A stretch of DNA of 64,000 nt from Rhea pennata (Eukaryota; Chordata; Aves; Rheiformes; Rheidae): assembly GCF_028389875.1 (NCBI RefSeq), contig NW_026907680.1, positions 62,001 through 126,000 on the forward strand. The letters run 5' to 3'. The notes below the pieces were generated by a model. That model was given only the letters and a program-made list of their open reading frames with translations. It did no database searches and had not been told where the DNA came from. Made by a program: the position numbers and the translations under genes. Positions 47,441-59,300 of the stretch are shown here, in pieces. Numbering within the stretch: position 1 is the first letter of the stretch; each line of letters begins with the position of its first letter.

Positions 47441-47982
47441 TGCTGATTCCTCAGGCTGGTTGTGTCCCGCCAGGCACTAACAGCAGCCTTGTGGCCACTG
47501 GTGGCCTCTCAGGTCTTGAGGCGCAAGTGAGCTCACTAGCAGAAGCAGCAGCAAGGTTCCTCCTCCTGGCTTCCAGGTGGGTGGGGCTGGAATCACCTCC
47601 CTGTCAGCACTGACACCATTTTCCTGCTGCGAGGCTTCCAGGTGCAAGGCACAAGTGCCCTCACACTCAGCATCAAAGCCTTGTGCCCGCCAGTGGCCAT
47701 TCTGGGCTGCACTACAGGGTTTTCCAGTGCATGAGGACTGAAGTAGGGGACACAGAACAGATCCAGGAGCAATGTGCTCAGTGCTAAGAGAACGCTGAAA
47801 TTGCTACATGTCTGTAGCCGGAAGAGAATGGAAGGGAGCAGAGGGACTGCTGTGGCTAAAAGGCAGCACCTGACTGGAGCAAGACCACACATGTGCTTCC
47901 ATACAAAATACTTAGGCAGCTCCATCAAGCTGCAGAAGAAAAATTAGCCAGTTGGTTACTCACACGAGAAGGGACATGGACT

Positions 47983-48309
47983 TTACGGTGCCAGACATGC
48001 TCCGTATCCCTGCCGGCTTGTTAGAGGGAAGTGCAGTGTGCCTGGCAGTTTTTGAATACCCTTGGAGTTTAGGTTCAGCCTGCAGTAAGGATTTCTCACA
48101 GCCAGACCATTTAGTGGGAAACCATTACCGTGCTGTGTAAAGGAAATATTTTTCACCAGCATTGCATAGTATTTTGTGCCGGTCACATCCTTTCTGCTCA
48201 GAATATCACAATGGCTCTGTATTGCCCTAGAAAGTGGCATTTGCTGAAGATCCTTCAGAAGACCCCTCATTCTGGAGGCCAACACATGTACTTCCAACTT
48301 CACCTGCAC
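47983..48309 (-). CDS. unknown candidate terminal exon, copy 3 (U3)
   Basis: 108 codons, same frame and stop as the U1 and U2 copies, with a local replacement (RMRGLL for THLL) adding two codons relative to U2. Confidence 0.35.
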   Translation of the reverse strand: MQVKLEVHVLASRMRGLLKDLQQMPLSRAIQSHCDILSRKDVTGTKYYAMLVKNISFTQHGNGFPLNGLAVRNPYCRLNLNSKGIQKLPGTLHFPLTSRQGYGACLAP

Positions 48310-48542
48310 CTGGGAGAGGGGAAAAAAAAATCCAGTGTTAGTATTTCAGCACACGTAGCCCAAAGCGTTTGTGGAAATAAATAGTACATGGGACTGGAGA
48401 TTGCAAAAATGTAGAGAGATGTAAAGCCTTCAGAGGAAATCAGAATGAAAGGGGCCCACACAGAGGAAGACATTTGATTTTTTGTGTTTGATTATCACTC
48501 AACATGCTCTTGAAAGAGAGTGAAGGAAATTCCACTGGATAT

Positions 48543-48849
48543 CCTCGTCAAAGGGATGGGGCCGAACTCTTTTCACTAGTGCCATGCAACAGGACAAGAG
48601 GCAACGGGCACAAACTGAACCAGTGGAAGCTCCGCCTCAATATGAGGAGGAATTTCTTTCCTGTGAGAGTGACCGAGCACTGGGAGAGGTTTCCCAGAGA
48701 CATTGTAGAGTCTCCTCCTCTGGAGAGATTCAGACCCTGCCCGGATGCAACCCTGTCTAACATGGTCGAGGTGACCCTGCCTGAGCAGGGAGGTTGGACT
48801 AGATGATCTCCTGAGGTCCCTTCCAACCTTACCCATTCTGTGATTCTGT
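48543..48849 (+). mobile_element. CR1 insertion with target duplication, U3
   Basis: Same insertion as 37158-37464, flanked by GATAT at 48538-48542 and 48850-48854. Confidence 0.9.
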
Positions 48850-51000
48850 GATATGCACCACACGTTTTCAGAAAACCCACCGACCATATCTACTTACACC
48901 ATTGGCCAACCTGGACTCCTGCAGGTCTCTCTGTCTCCAAGCATCCCATCTTCCTTCACAGCTCAGAAAGGCAGTTTTATGGAGGACAAATCTTTTAGCC
49001 GCTTTCTGCTGAGCCTTCTCGATGGAGATGTATATGCATACACAAACACAAACACACGGGTACCACTTGCCCTGTCGAAACTTCCTTTTTTCCAGGGAAG
49101 CTCCTCTACAGGACTATGTAAACCAACCAAGAAGACCCTCACTGTCTTCCTGCATCGAGCACAATCAGATAAAGTCTCAAAAGCCAATAAATGACACTGC
49201 TCCCAGTCAGCACAGGATGACATTCAAAAATGCTAGTGTTAGGCAATAGGTTTGTGGACACGCCAGCAAGTGTTGAAAGCTGTAGAGAAACAAATCACAG
49301 TGCTGGGTGAGGAAAAGATCCTGGAGCAAAAAGGACCTCTCTGATGATCTCCGTGCTTTGAAATAGGTCCTGTCACAAAGCAGGGACTCCAGAGGAACCA
49401 GTTTGCCCTCCTCCTCCGCCCATACCTTTCCTTTGTCAGAGCCTGGGAAGCACACTGCATACACGAGTGGAAGGCCCATATCTCCAGTGGATCTGAGGAG
49501 CTTTCCTTCTCTGACAATACCTATGCAGACTCTTCCTGGGCCCTTCTGCGAATGGAGCCATTAGGAGCCACAGTCATCTCAGTGTGGCCGGGGACACTGG
49601 TGGGGAGTTCTTGTTTTCTTCTTGAAATTGTATGAGTAAAGAGAAAAGCAAGAACTCAGTCCCTCCAGGAGAGCTCCTGCTGAAGGTGGCAGCCCAGCAT
49701 GCCAAGAGGCCCGCTTGCGTTCTGAGGACATACTTGAAGACCAGGCTGAGAAATTGTGGGCTTTCGCTGAGGACTTTGGCTCCCCAGTATGACTTAAGGC
49801 CTTTGTGATGAGTTCCCGTGCCCTTTTCCGATCCAAATCATGCTCCATACGTGCCCCATACAGGCAGCTGACTCTCTGCTGTGACAAACAAGGTCTGGAG
49901 GAAAAAGCCAGCCCAAGATGTCTTTCTGCCTTGCTTGCTTCTGGTAGGGATCAATCTTTTCAAACAAACCAAAACCAGAACCTCTCATTCCTCTCCATGT
50001 TATAGGCTCCCCAAATAAGAGCTACAGAAGGACCAAAGCACAGGGAATGGCTGGGCAATAAAGTGCCAGAGGGTATTTGCTGCAGGAGGAGTAAGGCCTC
50101 TTGGGGAGTAAATGACCACATCTGAACTTTGCATGCACCGGGGCAGGCTGTGAGCTAACAGCTCTTGGTCAAGAAGGAGAGGCAAGAGAGAGGTCGCTGA
50201 AAGCCGCATCTCCTTGCCCTGCAGAGGTGAGAAGAAGCCCAGCAGAAGTGCTTTGAAGAGGAAGAGAGAAGCCAAGCAAGGAGCTGCATCTGGCCCTGCC
50301 ACAGGTTGACGGTGTGCTTTCAGCCCAAGGTGGGGGTGCGCTTCTAAAAGGACCAAGCAGGCAAAGGCTTTGTGTCTCCTGCGTCTGGCTGACGAAGCTC
50401 CCAGGCCCCAGGCTGCTGGAAGAAGACCCTGTTGGGGCAATCAGTGCATTTTTGGCTGTTCTGCACCTACTTGCTGCTGTTCCAGCATGTGCTGAAACAC
50501 CATGTGACTGGAGCCAGTGCTCTCTGCTCCTGCTCTGCAAAGCTGTTGGCCTAAGCCTCTTCACTCCCTCGGCATCCATGGCAAAGCCATCAAAAGACGC
50601 CAGCTTCGGATGAGATCAGTCTAATGCCTCGTGTTTCCCAGCACAGGAGCTCTGGCTTCCTCCGCTTGCTGCTTAGTTTGCAAGAGCAACCTCTTTTTGT
50701 CTCTCAGAGTCCTACCTTTGAAGGGCAGGCTTGTTCCATTTGTCTTCCCCTCAGGGATGGGAGGTGCAAGAGCAGAATCTGGCAGAAAATAGGATGCAAG
50801 CACAGAGCTGAGGAATGAGCCCAAAGACAGCAAAGGCCTCTTCTCCCACTGCGGGCTGCAGCTCTCGGAACCCTGGCCTCAAGTACTGCGTGAGCCGCAG
50901 TCTGCAAGCAGAACCTCCGTGTTTGTGGAGAAAATGGGCACAGGCATCTTGGATGTCTGCAGTCTTCTCCACGGGACTTGCCAGAGTTGATGTACTGCTA

Positions 51001-51436
51001 TGAAGATGGTTAGAAGGCTGGGTCATCTCTCTAAGGAGGAAAGGCTGTAAGGGCTGCGCTTGTTTAGCCTCCAGAAGAGAAGCCTGAGAGGGGATCTTAC
51101 CCATGTCTACAAATACCTCAAGGGAGGGTGTCAAGAGGATGGGAGCGGGCTCTTTTCTGTGGTGCCAAGTGCTAGGAGAAGAGGCAGCGCACACGAACAA
51201 GAACACAGGGAGCTCCACCTGACTCTGAGGAAAAACTTCTTTCTGGTGAGAGTGACCGAGCATTGGGACAGGTTGTCCAGAGAGGTAGTGGAGTTTCCTT
51301 CTCTGGAGACATTCAGAGGCTGCCTGGTGTGATCCTGTGCAGTGTGCTGTAGGTGACCCTGCTTGAGCAGGGGGGCTGGACGAGATGATCTCCAGAGGCA
51401 CCTTCCAACCTCCACCCTTCGATGATTCTGTGATGG
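51001..51436 (+). mobile_element. CR1 3' region
   Basis: Fuller copy of the element truncated at 15047-15160: ctgcgcttgtttagcctcc, gagcattgggacaggttgtc, gctggacgagatgatctcc, and an attctgtgat end. Confidence 0.88.
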
Positions 51437-52478
51437 GCGCTTTCTCTCGCAGCTCCTGCTGTGGGGGTAATGGAAAATGTGTGGAGGACAAAGAGGCTAG
51501 AAGCTGGTCTGAGGTGCGGATCCTTACCGAGGCTTGTCACTCTGCAGAGAGAAGGGGACTGCGTGCTCATGAAGTGCTGATGAAAGTCTCCCTGAGCAGG
51601 CGCTCAAGCAAAGCTCCTGCATTTGCAGATGCGCACGCACCAGATGGAACGATGAAGCCTGGTCCTCCAGAATCGCCATTGCTAGTGAGGGGCCATAGGC
51701 TTTGCCCTGACTTGGGCTTGCTGGAGTGTCAAGGTGGAGCAGAGTGGCACTTGGAGGAGGCTCTCCTTCAGCAGCTTAAAGGCCTGCCAGCTTTCTTGAG
51801 CTCCTTTGCCCTTCTGAGCTGCCTCCCCTGTCGTCCCCCTAGCAGGTCTCTGCAAAAGGGGAAGCCTGCTCGCCTCAAGGCCAGCCTCTGGGCTCTGCTG
51901 CCCTCCTTCCTACCTGCCCTCTGGCTCTGCAACTCCACTAGTTCCTGGGTGCTACAGCCCAGGTGGCCATGGACTCTGCTGGCACGAAGCCTCCGGGGTG
52001 GCCGCTTCGCCTTCTGGCCTGGGGCACCCGCTTTCTTCCCCTCACACCCGCAAAAGCCCAGCACTCAAGGGCACCCAAGACACACACAAGAGCTGGCAGT
52101 TCCCTCCCACCACGCAGCCAGCACTGGGCCCCAGCAAGGGGGGCCCAGGCTCAAGCACTTCCTCCCCTCAGAGGCGTACAGCAGCTTTTTCCTCCTCTCC
52201 CCACAGGCCCCCTGCCCCCAGGACATGCGTTGGCCATGGCACGGCCCTCTCCACGCCTCTCTCCAGCACCAACAAGACGCAGCACACCCCTAGGCCACAG
52301 CCACCGCAGCTGCAGCCAAAGAGCTACAGGATGACCGCGGCGGCGAGCTGCCCTGGCAGCAGCCCCTGAGCCCTGACTCCTCAGCTCTGCTCTTCAGGCC
52401 TCCCCAAAGCTCCCACGCTGCAAACGGACGAGCTCACCACACACCCAGCCAAGAGCCACCCGACTTGGGGCAGTTGGT
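51437..52478 (-). repeat. tail block 3' of array 3
   Basis: Conserved with 15160-15840 (first part) and 28766-29382 (second part). It lies downstream of the Ser/Gly exon stop and probably contains 3' UTR. The 302-codon plus-strand frame is not supported by any family match. Confidence 0.7.
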
Positions 52479-53318
52479 TTAATTCAGCTTCAGAGAACTT
52501 CCTGGGTGCTCGCGTGGCTCACAAGCAGTGCTGCTGCTGCTTCCGTTGTGGCTGCTGCTGTGGCCACTGCCGCTGCCCCTGGGGCTCCCACTGCCGTTGA
52601 TGCTCTGTCTGACACTGGGTCTTCGTGTGCCGCTGCCACTGCCAGTGGGGCTGCCGTTGTGTCCAGCTTTGGAGCTTCCACTGCCACTGCTGCTATGAGC
52701 GGGTTTCTCGCTGTGTCCAACATTGCAGCTCCCACTGTCACTGCCGCTGTGTTTGCCGCTGGCACTTGGGCTGCCGCTGTGCCCGCCACTGGGGCTTCCA
52801 GTGACGCTGCCACCGCCAGTGGATCTGCTGCTGCGTCTGCCACTGGGGCTTCCAGTTCCGCTGCCGATGTGTCCGGCACTGCCACTGCCGCTGCCACTTG
52901 GTCTGACAGTGGGGCTTCCACTGCCCCTGCCGCTGACACTGGGGCTGCCGCTGTCTCTGACAGTGGGGCTTCCAGTGCCACTGCCACTCTGTCCGGCACT
53001 GGCACTGGGGCTGCCGCTTGGTCTGACAGTGGGGCTTCCACTGCCCCTGCCGCTGACACTGGGGCTGCCGCTCTGCCTGCCACCGGGGCTCCCGCTGCCA
53101 CTGCCACGCTGCCCGCTACTGACACTGGGGCTGCCGTTCTCTTTTGCAGTGGGGCTTCCACTGCCGCTGCCTCTGGGTCTCCCGCTGACACTGCCGCTGA
53201 TACTGCCCCTGCCACTGCTGCTGCGTCTTCTGCTAAAACTGGCTCTGCTGGGCTCTTTGCCACTGCTGCTGCTCTTTCTTCTGCTTGCCTGTGTCTCTGC
53301 ACACGGCTCTTCTTCCCC
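52479..53318 (-). CDS. Ser/Gly-rich repeat exon, array 3 copy
   Basis: 840 bp in phase 0 after a tccttgtgcag acceptor. It starts GEEEPCAETQASRRKSSSSG and ends EPREHPGSSLKLN then TAA. Its core is a near-perfect 60-bp (20-residue) tandem repeat with GSGSPTVRPSGSPS-type units; ggggcttcca recurs every 60 bases from about 52730 to 53160 on the plus strand. Partner of 33279-33899. Confidence 0.55.
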   Translation of the reverse strand, partial: GEEEPCAETQASRRKSSSSGKEPSRASFSRRRSSSGRGSISGSVSGRPRGSGSGSPTAKENGSPSVSSGQRGSGSGSPGGRQSGSPSVSGRGSGSPTVRPSGSPSASAGQSGSGTGSPTVRDSGSPSVSGRGSGSPTVRPSGSGSGSAGHIGSGTGSPSGRRSSRSTGGGSVTGSPSGGHSGSPSASGKHSGSDSGSCNVGHSEKPAHSSSGSGSSKAGHNGSPTGSGSGTRRPSVRQSINGSGSPRGSGSGHSSSHNGSSSSTACEPREHPGSSLKLN

Positions 53319-56300
53319 CTGCACAAGGAGGCAGAAAGAACAGGCTGTGTTCTGCCCTGCCAGAAAGCCCAGTAAGACTGCAGACTCGTGAGGGCCGGGG
53401 ATGTTTGCGGGAGCTTCTGAGGGTGTTGCCAGCCTCACCGTCATGGGACAGGGGAGCTTGTTTGGACACAGCTCATCAGCCCGTGGCAGAGGCTGCTGGT
53501 ACCAGGACTGGCAGGTACCTGTGTCGTCTTGGCTTCAGCGGTCAGGGAGAGCTTTGCAAAGGGGCACACCAACGCTGGAAGCATCCCTTTGCGCTCAGCT
53601 GCTCAGATCTTGCAGGTGCCACTGTTGGAGGCCATTCTCAGCACTCAACAGCTGCCCCCTTGGCTGGAAGGCAAGGCTGAGCCCAGGCCAGCCCTGTGGC
53701 TTGCTCACGGGGCAATGGGGTTGCACCTTGTCTCTCTCGCTCGGCCTCCGAGCCCTCCTGCTTCTCTCCTCCCCTACTCCCTCAACCCTGCTCCCATTTG
53801 CAGAAACAGCCCTTCAGCTCCACAGCAGTGCTGGGCTTTTGCTGGGGGCTGCAGAGAGGGACTTAGTGACAGGCTTTAAGCCACATCAAGCCCATGTCAG
53901 GAAAAGTCACAGCACGCTCTAGGCAGCACAGTGGCTCCGGGATTACAAGTGGCACCCCTTGCTGCCTCACTGCCCCTCAGTTCTGCCAGGCTTCTCCTGG
54001 AGCTGCCACATACCTGCCCTGTCTTGCAAGGCCCCTCTTGACTGTCCAGCCCTTCCTCCTCTTCCTCTAGGCAGGAGAAGTAGACCTTCAGGGTCACTTG
54101 CTTGTCTTCTCCCAGCTGGTATTGGACGATCTTCTGAATACTGGGCTTTTCTTCAGCCAGATTCTCAGCACCCTCCTGCACCTGCAAGACAACTCCACAC
54201 TGTGCAATGTGCCCAACTTCCAAGTCCACTCCGCTGCTCTCCACATGCTCCTCGCCAGCATCCAGGGACTGCAGGACCTTGGCAATCACCAGGCCCCTGG
54301 CTCTGACCTGGCCTGGGGCACCCTGCCGGACAACGGCTGCTGCCACCCCAGCAGCAGAAGAGCAAGGGGCACCGCAACATGTCCCAGGCTTTGTGACCTT
54401 CTCCTGAGCCTTCCTGCCAGCACCCTATTGCCCTGAAGGGAAGACCAGCCATGCTGAACATCCCCTTCTCATTCACACCAAGCATCTCAATAATCACACA
54501 GCTGAGCAGAAACTCTCCATGGTCTCTCACTGAAAACCCCAGCACTACCATGGCCAGAAAAAAAGAGAGGCCCCCAGGGGCTCTGCTGGAGTGTTCGAGG
54601 AGGGCGCAGCAGCAAGAGCTATATTGCAAAACTAGAGCCCAAGCAGTGCCTTTGAAGGCAAGCCCTGGGCCAAGTCAGCCAGGGCTCAGCAGAGCCCATG
54701 GGAAGGGCTCTTGTCCCAGAGAAGAATGCTTCTGCAGACAAAGGAGCTCAGGGAGGAGCACCTACCTGTCTTGCCTTCGGAGCGCTTTCATTCACAGCCC
54801 ACACAGCTCGCACTCTAGCGCGTGGCGGTTGTTGCCAGGCGCCTGGGGCCGGCCGTTTGGCAAAACACTCTGGGGTGGTGGAAAACATCCTGCAAATAGG
54901 CACCAGGGAGGTGGCATGAGCCCGGGGAAGCTGGGGAGTTTGGACTCCACGCAGCGCTCCCAAGGGGGGCACCTGCCTCTGCAGCAGAAGGCAGTTCTGC
55001 AGCAGCAGCACGGGGGTTCCACTGACGGGGATCACATCCACAGACACGGAAATCACCTCCCGCCAAAACACCCACAGCTACACAATGTGCCCGCTGGAGA
55101 GCTCCGGGTGCCCACAGCGAGACTTTCTCTCCAGGCAGCAAGGAGAGCAGCAGGGTCCCCTACAAGGACAGCCTCCAACTCACACCATTACCTGTGTCCT
55201 GTCAACTGCATTAGCCACTGCTCCGTGGCCCCAAGGACTCGGTGTTCCGGGATGGGCAATGGATTGCTGCTGGGCACCCAGCAACAGAGAAGGAGAAAGG
55301 CATGAAGGCAGCCCAGAATAAAGCCCTTGTGTGGTGGGAGCCAGCACAGAGTTGGCCAAAGCCCCCCACAGAGCCCACATGAAGGCAGAGCATGCCCGTA
55401 GGTCACAGGGACGCTGTCGCTGGGAAGTCTTGCTCCCAAAGCACTTTCAGAGCAGCCTTCGCCAGCCCTGGCACTGCAGCCCTAACAAACCTGCGCCGAG
55501 AAGATGCTCTCTTGCTAAACTGGAGGCTAGGGAGCCAACAAATATACTCACGTTGGAAACATATGGCGGCGGGGAGTACGGGCCTGGACATCGAGGGCTT
55601 TGGTGGCTGCAAGGATCGAGTCTCTCATCTCCAGCATCTGCACAGGGGAGAAACACAGGTGAGATGCTGCCAAGAAGAGGATCTTGCTGCTCACAAGGGC
55701 AGCCAATGTTTGCACTGTTCAGAGAAGAAGCTGCCTCTCAGAACAGCAGAAACAACCTTCTCTCTTGCTCACTGCAACCCCTCCCTTCTACACAATAGCT
55801 GCTCCCTGGACATACAGGCAAATGGGGAAAAGCTCTGGCAGGCTTTTGTCCAGGGCAAGAGCCAAGAGGCTGATCCAGGAGAGCAGTTCTTGCCTAGGGG
55901 AGAGACTGAGGGAGGGCAGCGCAGGGGAGGGCTGCTGACGAAGATTAAGGGCAATGTGCATGGCAGTCCTGCTAGGGAGGACAGGAGGGTACAGTGGGGG
56001 CTGCAGCAGGTCTCTTTTCCCAGAAGGGAAAATTATTTCTCAGCCTCTGCTCTGACCCTTCCCATGCGCCTTCCTGCAAACACCCTACTGCCCTGAAGGA
56101 AAGACCAGTCACACTGAACATCCCGTTCTCATTTGCACCCAGCATCTCAATAATCACACAACTGAGCAGAAACTGAATTTTCTATCGCAGAAAGGCTCTG
56201 CAGTTCAGAGGCAACCAAAACTGGGACCCCGGTGCCTCTGCTGGTGTGTTCAAGGAGGGCGCAGCAGCAAGAGCTATATTGCAAACCTGGAGCACAAGCG

Positions 56301-59300
56301 GTGCCTGTGAAGGCAAGCCCCGGGCCAAGTCTTGCAAGGTTCAGCAGAGCCCATGGGAAGGGCTCTTGTACAGCCAGCGCCCATAGCACAAGGCCTGGGC
56401 AAAAAGCAGGCTGGCACATGAAGGGCCTGACTCAATGAGGAGCACTTACCACGCCAGACCTCTGACGGCCCTCGCTCAGAGGACATGCAGCTAGTGCTCG
56501 GGCTTCTCTCCGTTCCTTCTTCCTGCCCGCTGCTGCTGCACTCTGTGCAAAGCACTCTAAGGTGACTGGCACTGGCCTGCAAATACACACCGCGGAGAGG
56601 TGATATGAGCACAGGGAGAGTAGGGTCCCCACCTGGCCCTCACCAGCTTCACACCTGCTCCTGCAGCAGAAGGCAATTCTGCAGCAGAAGCACAGGGCTC
56701 CCACTGACTGCGGCCACATCAGAGCACCACCTCCCACCAAAACACCTGGGGCTGCACGTCATGCCTGAAGGAGAGCTCCAGGAGCCCAAGGGAGACTCTC
56801 TCCAGGCAGTGAGGAGAGCAGCAGGGTCATCTGCCAGGACAGGCTCCAAGGCACAGCATTACCTGATGTCCTGTCAGCTACATAAGACCTGAACACTCTG
56901 TGTTCAGGGATGGGCAATAGGTTGTTGCTGGGCACCCAGTGTTGAAGAAGGACAAAGGCATCAAGACAGTCAAGCATTAAGCTCCTGCATAGTGGGAGGC
57001 AGCACAGAGCTCTGCAGAACCCTCTCCCCACCCACAGAGCCCAGATGAAGGCAGAGCATGCATGCAGGTCACTGGGACCCAGCCGCTTGGAATTTTTGCT
57101 CCCAAAGCACTTTCAGAGCAGCCTGCCCCAGCCCTGGCAATGCAGCCCTAACAAACCTGTGTGGAGAGGCTGCTGCCTTTGTCAGGGAGAGGGGAAAGAA
57201 GGAAGGGAAAGTACTCACCTTAGGAACATGTTTGGAAGAGGTGCAGGGGACACAATCGGAGCTGCTTTAGTGGCTGTCAGGATTGAATCCCTGTGTATTT
57301 TCATCTGCAAAGGTGAGAAAGAGAGGTGAGATGCTGCCAAGGAAAGGATCTTGCTGCTGGCAAGGGCAGCCCATGTTTCCATGCTTCAGAGAAGAAGCTG
57401 CCTCTCAGAATTGCAGAAACAGCCGTTGACCCTTTGCTCTTGCTCACAGCAGCCCCTCCATTCCACACAAGAGCAGCTGCAGGGGAATATGGGCAAAGAG
57501 CTAAATGTTCTGGCAGGCTTTTGTCAAGGGAAGAGCCAAAAGGCTGATCCAGGACAGAACGGAGACATCAAGGGAGGCAAGCGCAGGGGAAGCCAGCTCA
57601 GAAGCTTCTCCAGTAGGGAAGGTTCTTCCCCAGCCTCTGCTCTGAGCCTTCCCGGGAGCCTTCCTGTCAGCACCCTTTTTCCCTGAAGGGAAGCCCAGAA
57701 AGGCTGAACATCCCTTTCCTGCTTGAAACAAGCATCTGAATTATCACAGAGCTGAGCAGAAGCTCTTTACTTTCTATCACAGAAAGGCCCAGCACTTCCA
57801 GTGCCACCAGCAGGAGGGCCACAGAGGCTCTGCTGGTGTGTTCACAGAGAGCAAGGTGCAACACTGTGTGCATTCCAAAACTACATTCACCACCGATGCC
57901 TTTGAAGGCAGGACTGGGCGATGTCGGGCAGGGCTCAGTGAACCCATGGGAAGGGCTCTTGTGAGCCAGCGCCCATAGCACAAGGCTTTTGCAGGAAGCA
58001 CGCTGGAAAAGAAGGGCCCCCAGCAGTGACACTTACCGCTCTGGCATTCTCGTCCACTTCATTCCCAGGCCACTCAGTAGGTGCTCCACCTTCTGATGAT
58101 GGCTTCCTCCTGCCTGGCACTGCCTTCTGGGCAGAGCACTCTGGGGTGCCTAGGGGTGGACTGCAAATACACACCGCGGGGAGGTGGCATGAGCACAGGG
58201 TCAGTAGGGTCCCCATTTCAGCCTGACAAGTTGGGCACCTGCTTCTACCGCAGAAGGCAGTTCTGTAGCAGAAGCACGTGGGTCCCACTGACTGGGGTCA
58301 CATCCACAGGAACGGGGATCACCCCCTAACAAAACACCCAGGGCTGCACGTCATGCCTGAAGGAGAGCTCTGGACATAACCACAGTGAAATTTTCTCTCC
58401 ATGCAGGGAGGCGAGCAGCAGGGTCATCTGGCAGGACAGGCTCCCAGGCACAGCATTACGCGCTGTGCTGCCGACTACATTAGTCACTGCCCCGTGGCCC
58501 CAAGGACTCTGTGTTCCGGGATGGGCAATGGATTGCTGCTGGGCACCCAGTGACAAAGACAGAGAAAGGCATCAAGGCAGTCCAGAATAAAGCTCTTGCG
58601 TGGTGGGAGACAGCATAAATCTTGGCTTAGGGCCTCCAACAGACCCTGTATGAAGGCAGAGCATGCGTGCAGGCCACTGGGATGCAGCCGCTGGGAAGTC
58701 TTGCTCCCAAAGCACTTTCAGAGCAGCCTCCCCCAGCCCTGGCACTGCAGCCCTATCACACCTGTGCTGAGAGGCTGCTGCCTTTGTCAGTCAGGGGAAA
58801 AGAAGCAAGGCAAAGTACTCACGTTGGAAAAATACTTGGAAGAGCACAAGGGGCCTCAGTCTCACTCCTCTGGCTGGCTTTGAGGACTGAGTCCCTCATC
58901 TCCAGCATCTGCAAAGGTGAGAAACACCGGTGAGATGCTGCCAAGGAAAGAATCTTGCTGCTGGCAAAGGCAGCTAAAGTTTCCACTACTCAGAAAAGAA
59001 GAAGCTGCCTCTCAGAAACTCTGAAATACCCATCATTGTGGCTCACAGCAGCCCCTCCATTCTACACAAGACCAGCTGTAGGAGAATATAGGCAAAAGTC
59101 TAAAAGCTCTGGCAGGATTATGTCCAGGGCAAGCACAAAGAGGCTAATCCAGCAGAGCATTGGGAAGTCAAGGCAGGCAAGTGCAGGGGAAGGCAGCTCA
59201 CTAAACTCTAGGGCAATGTGCAGGGCAGTCCTGCTAGGGAGGATGAGAGAGGGCAGTGGGGGTTACGGCAGCTCTGTTTTCCCAGAAGGGAAGGTTCTTT

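Larger units (their letters stand above)
47447..50590 (+). repeat. segmental block U3 (partial)
   Basis: Same orientation as U2, beginning at the equivalent of U1 position 25570 and running to the equivalent of about 20200. It lacks the CARD exons and promoter. A 146-codon minus-strand frame at 50000-50440 is also open in U1 at 20212-20652, but the opposite strand is open too and no function is recognised. Confidence 0.85.

Noticed and set aside
51385..52293. 302-codon plus-strand frame, with relatives at 15102 and 28755
   Set aside because: Begins inside a CR1 end and runs through the 3' tail block; no family match and no splice context.
52506..53391. 289- and 222-codon plus-strand frames (Ala/Thr-rich, Leu/Pro-rich)
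   Set aside because: Antisense of the 60-bp Ser/Gly repeat; splice acceptor, phase and cross-copy conservation favour the minus-strand frame.
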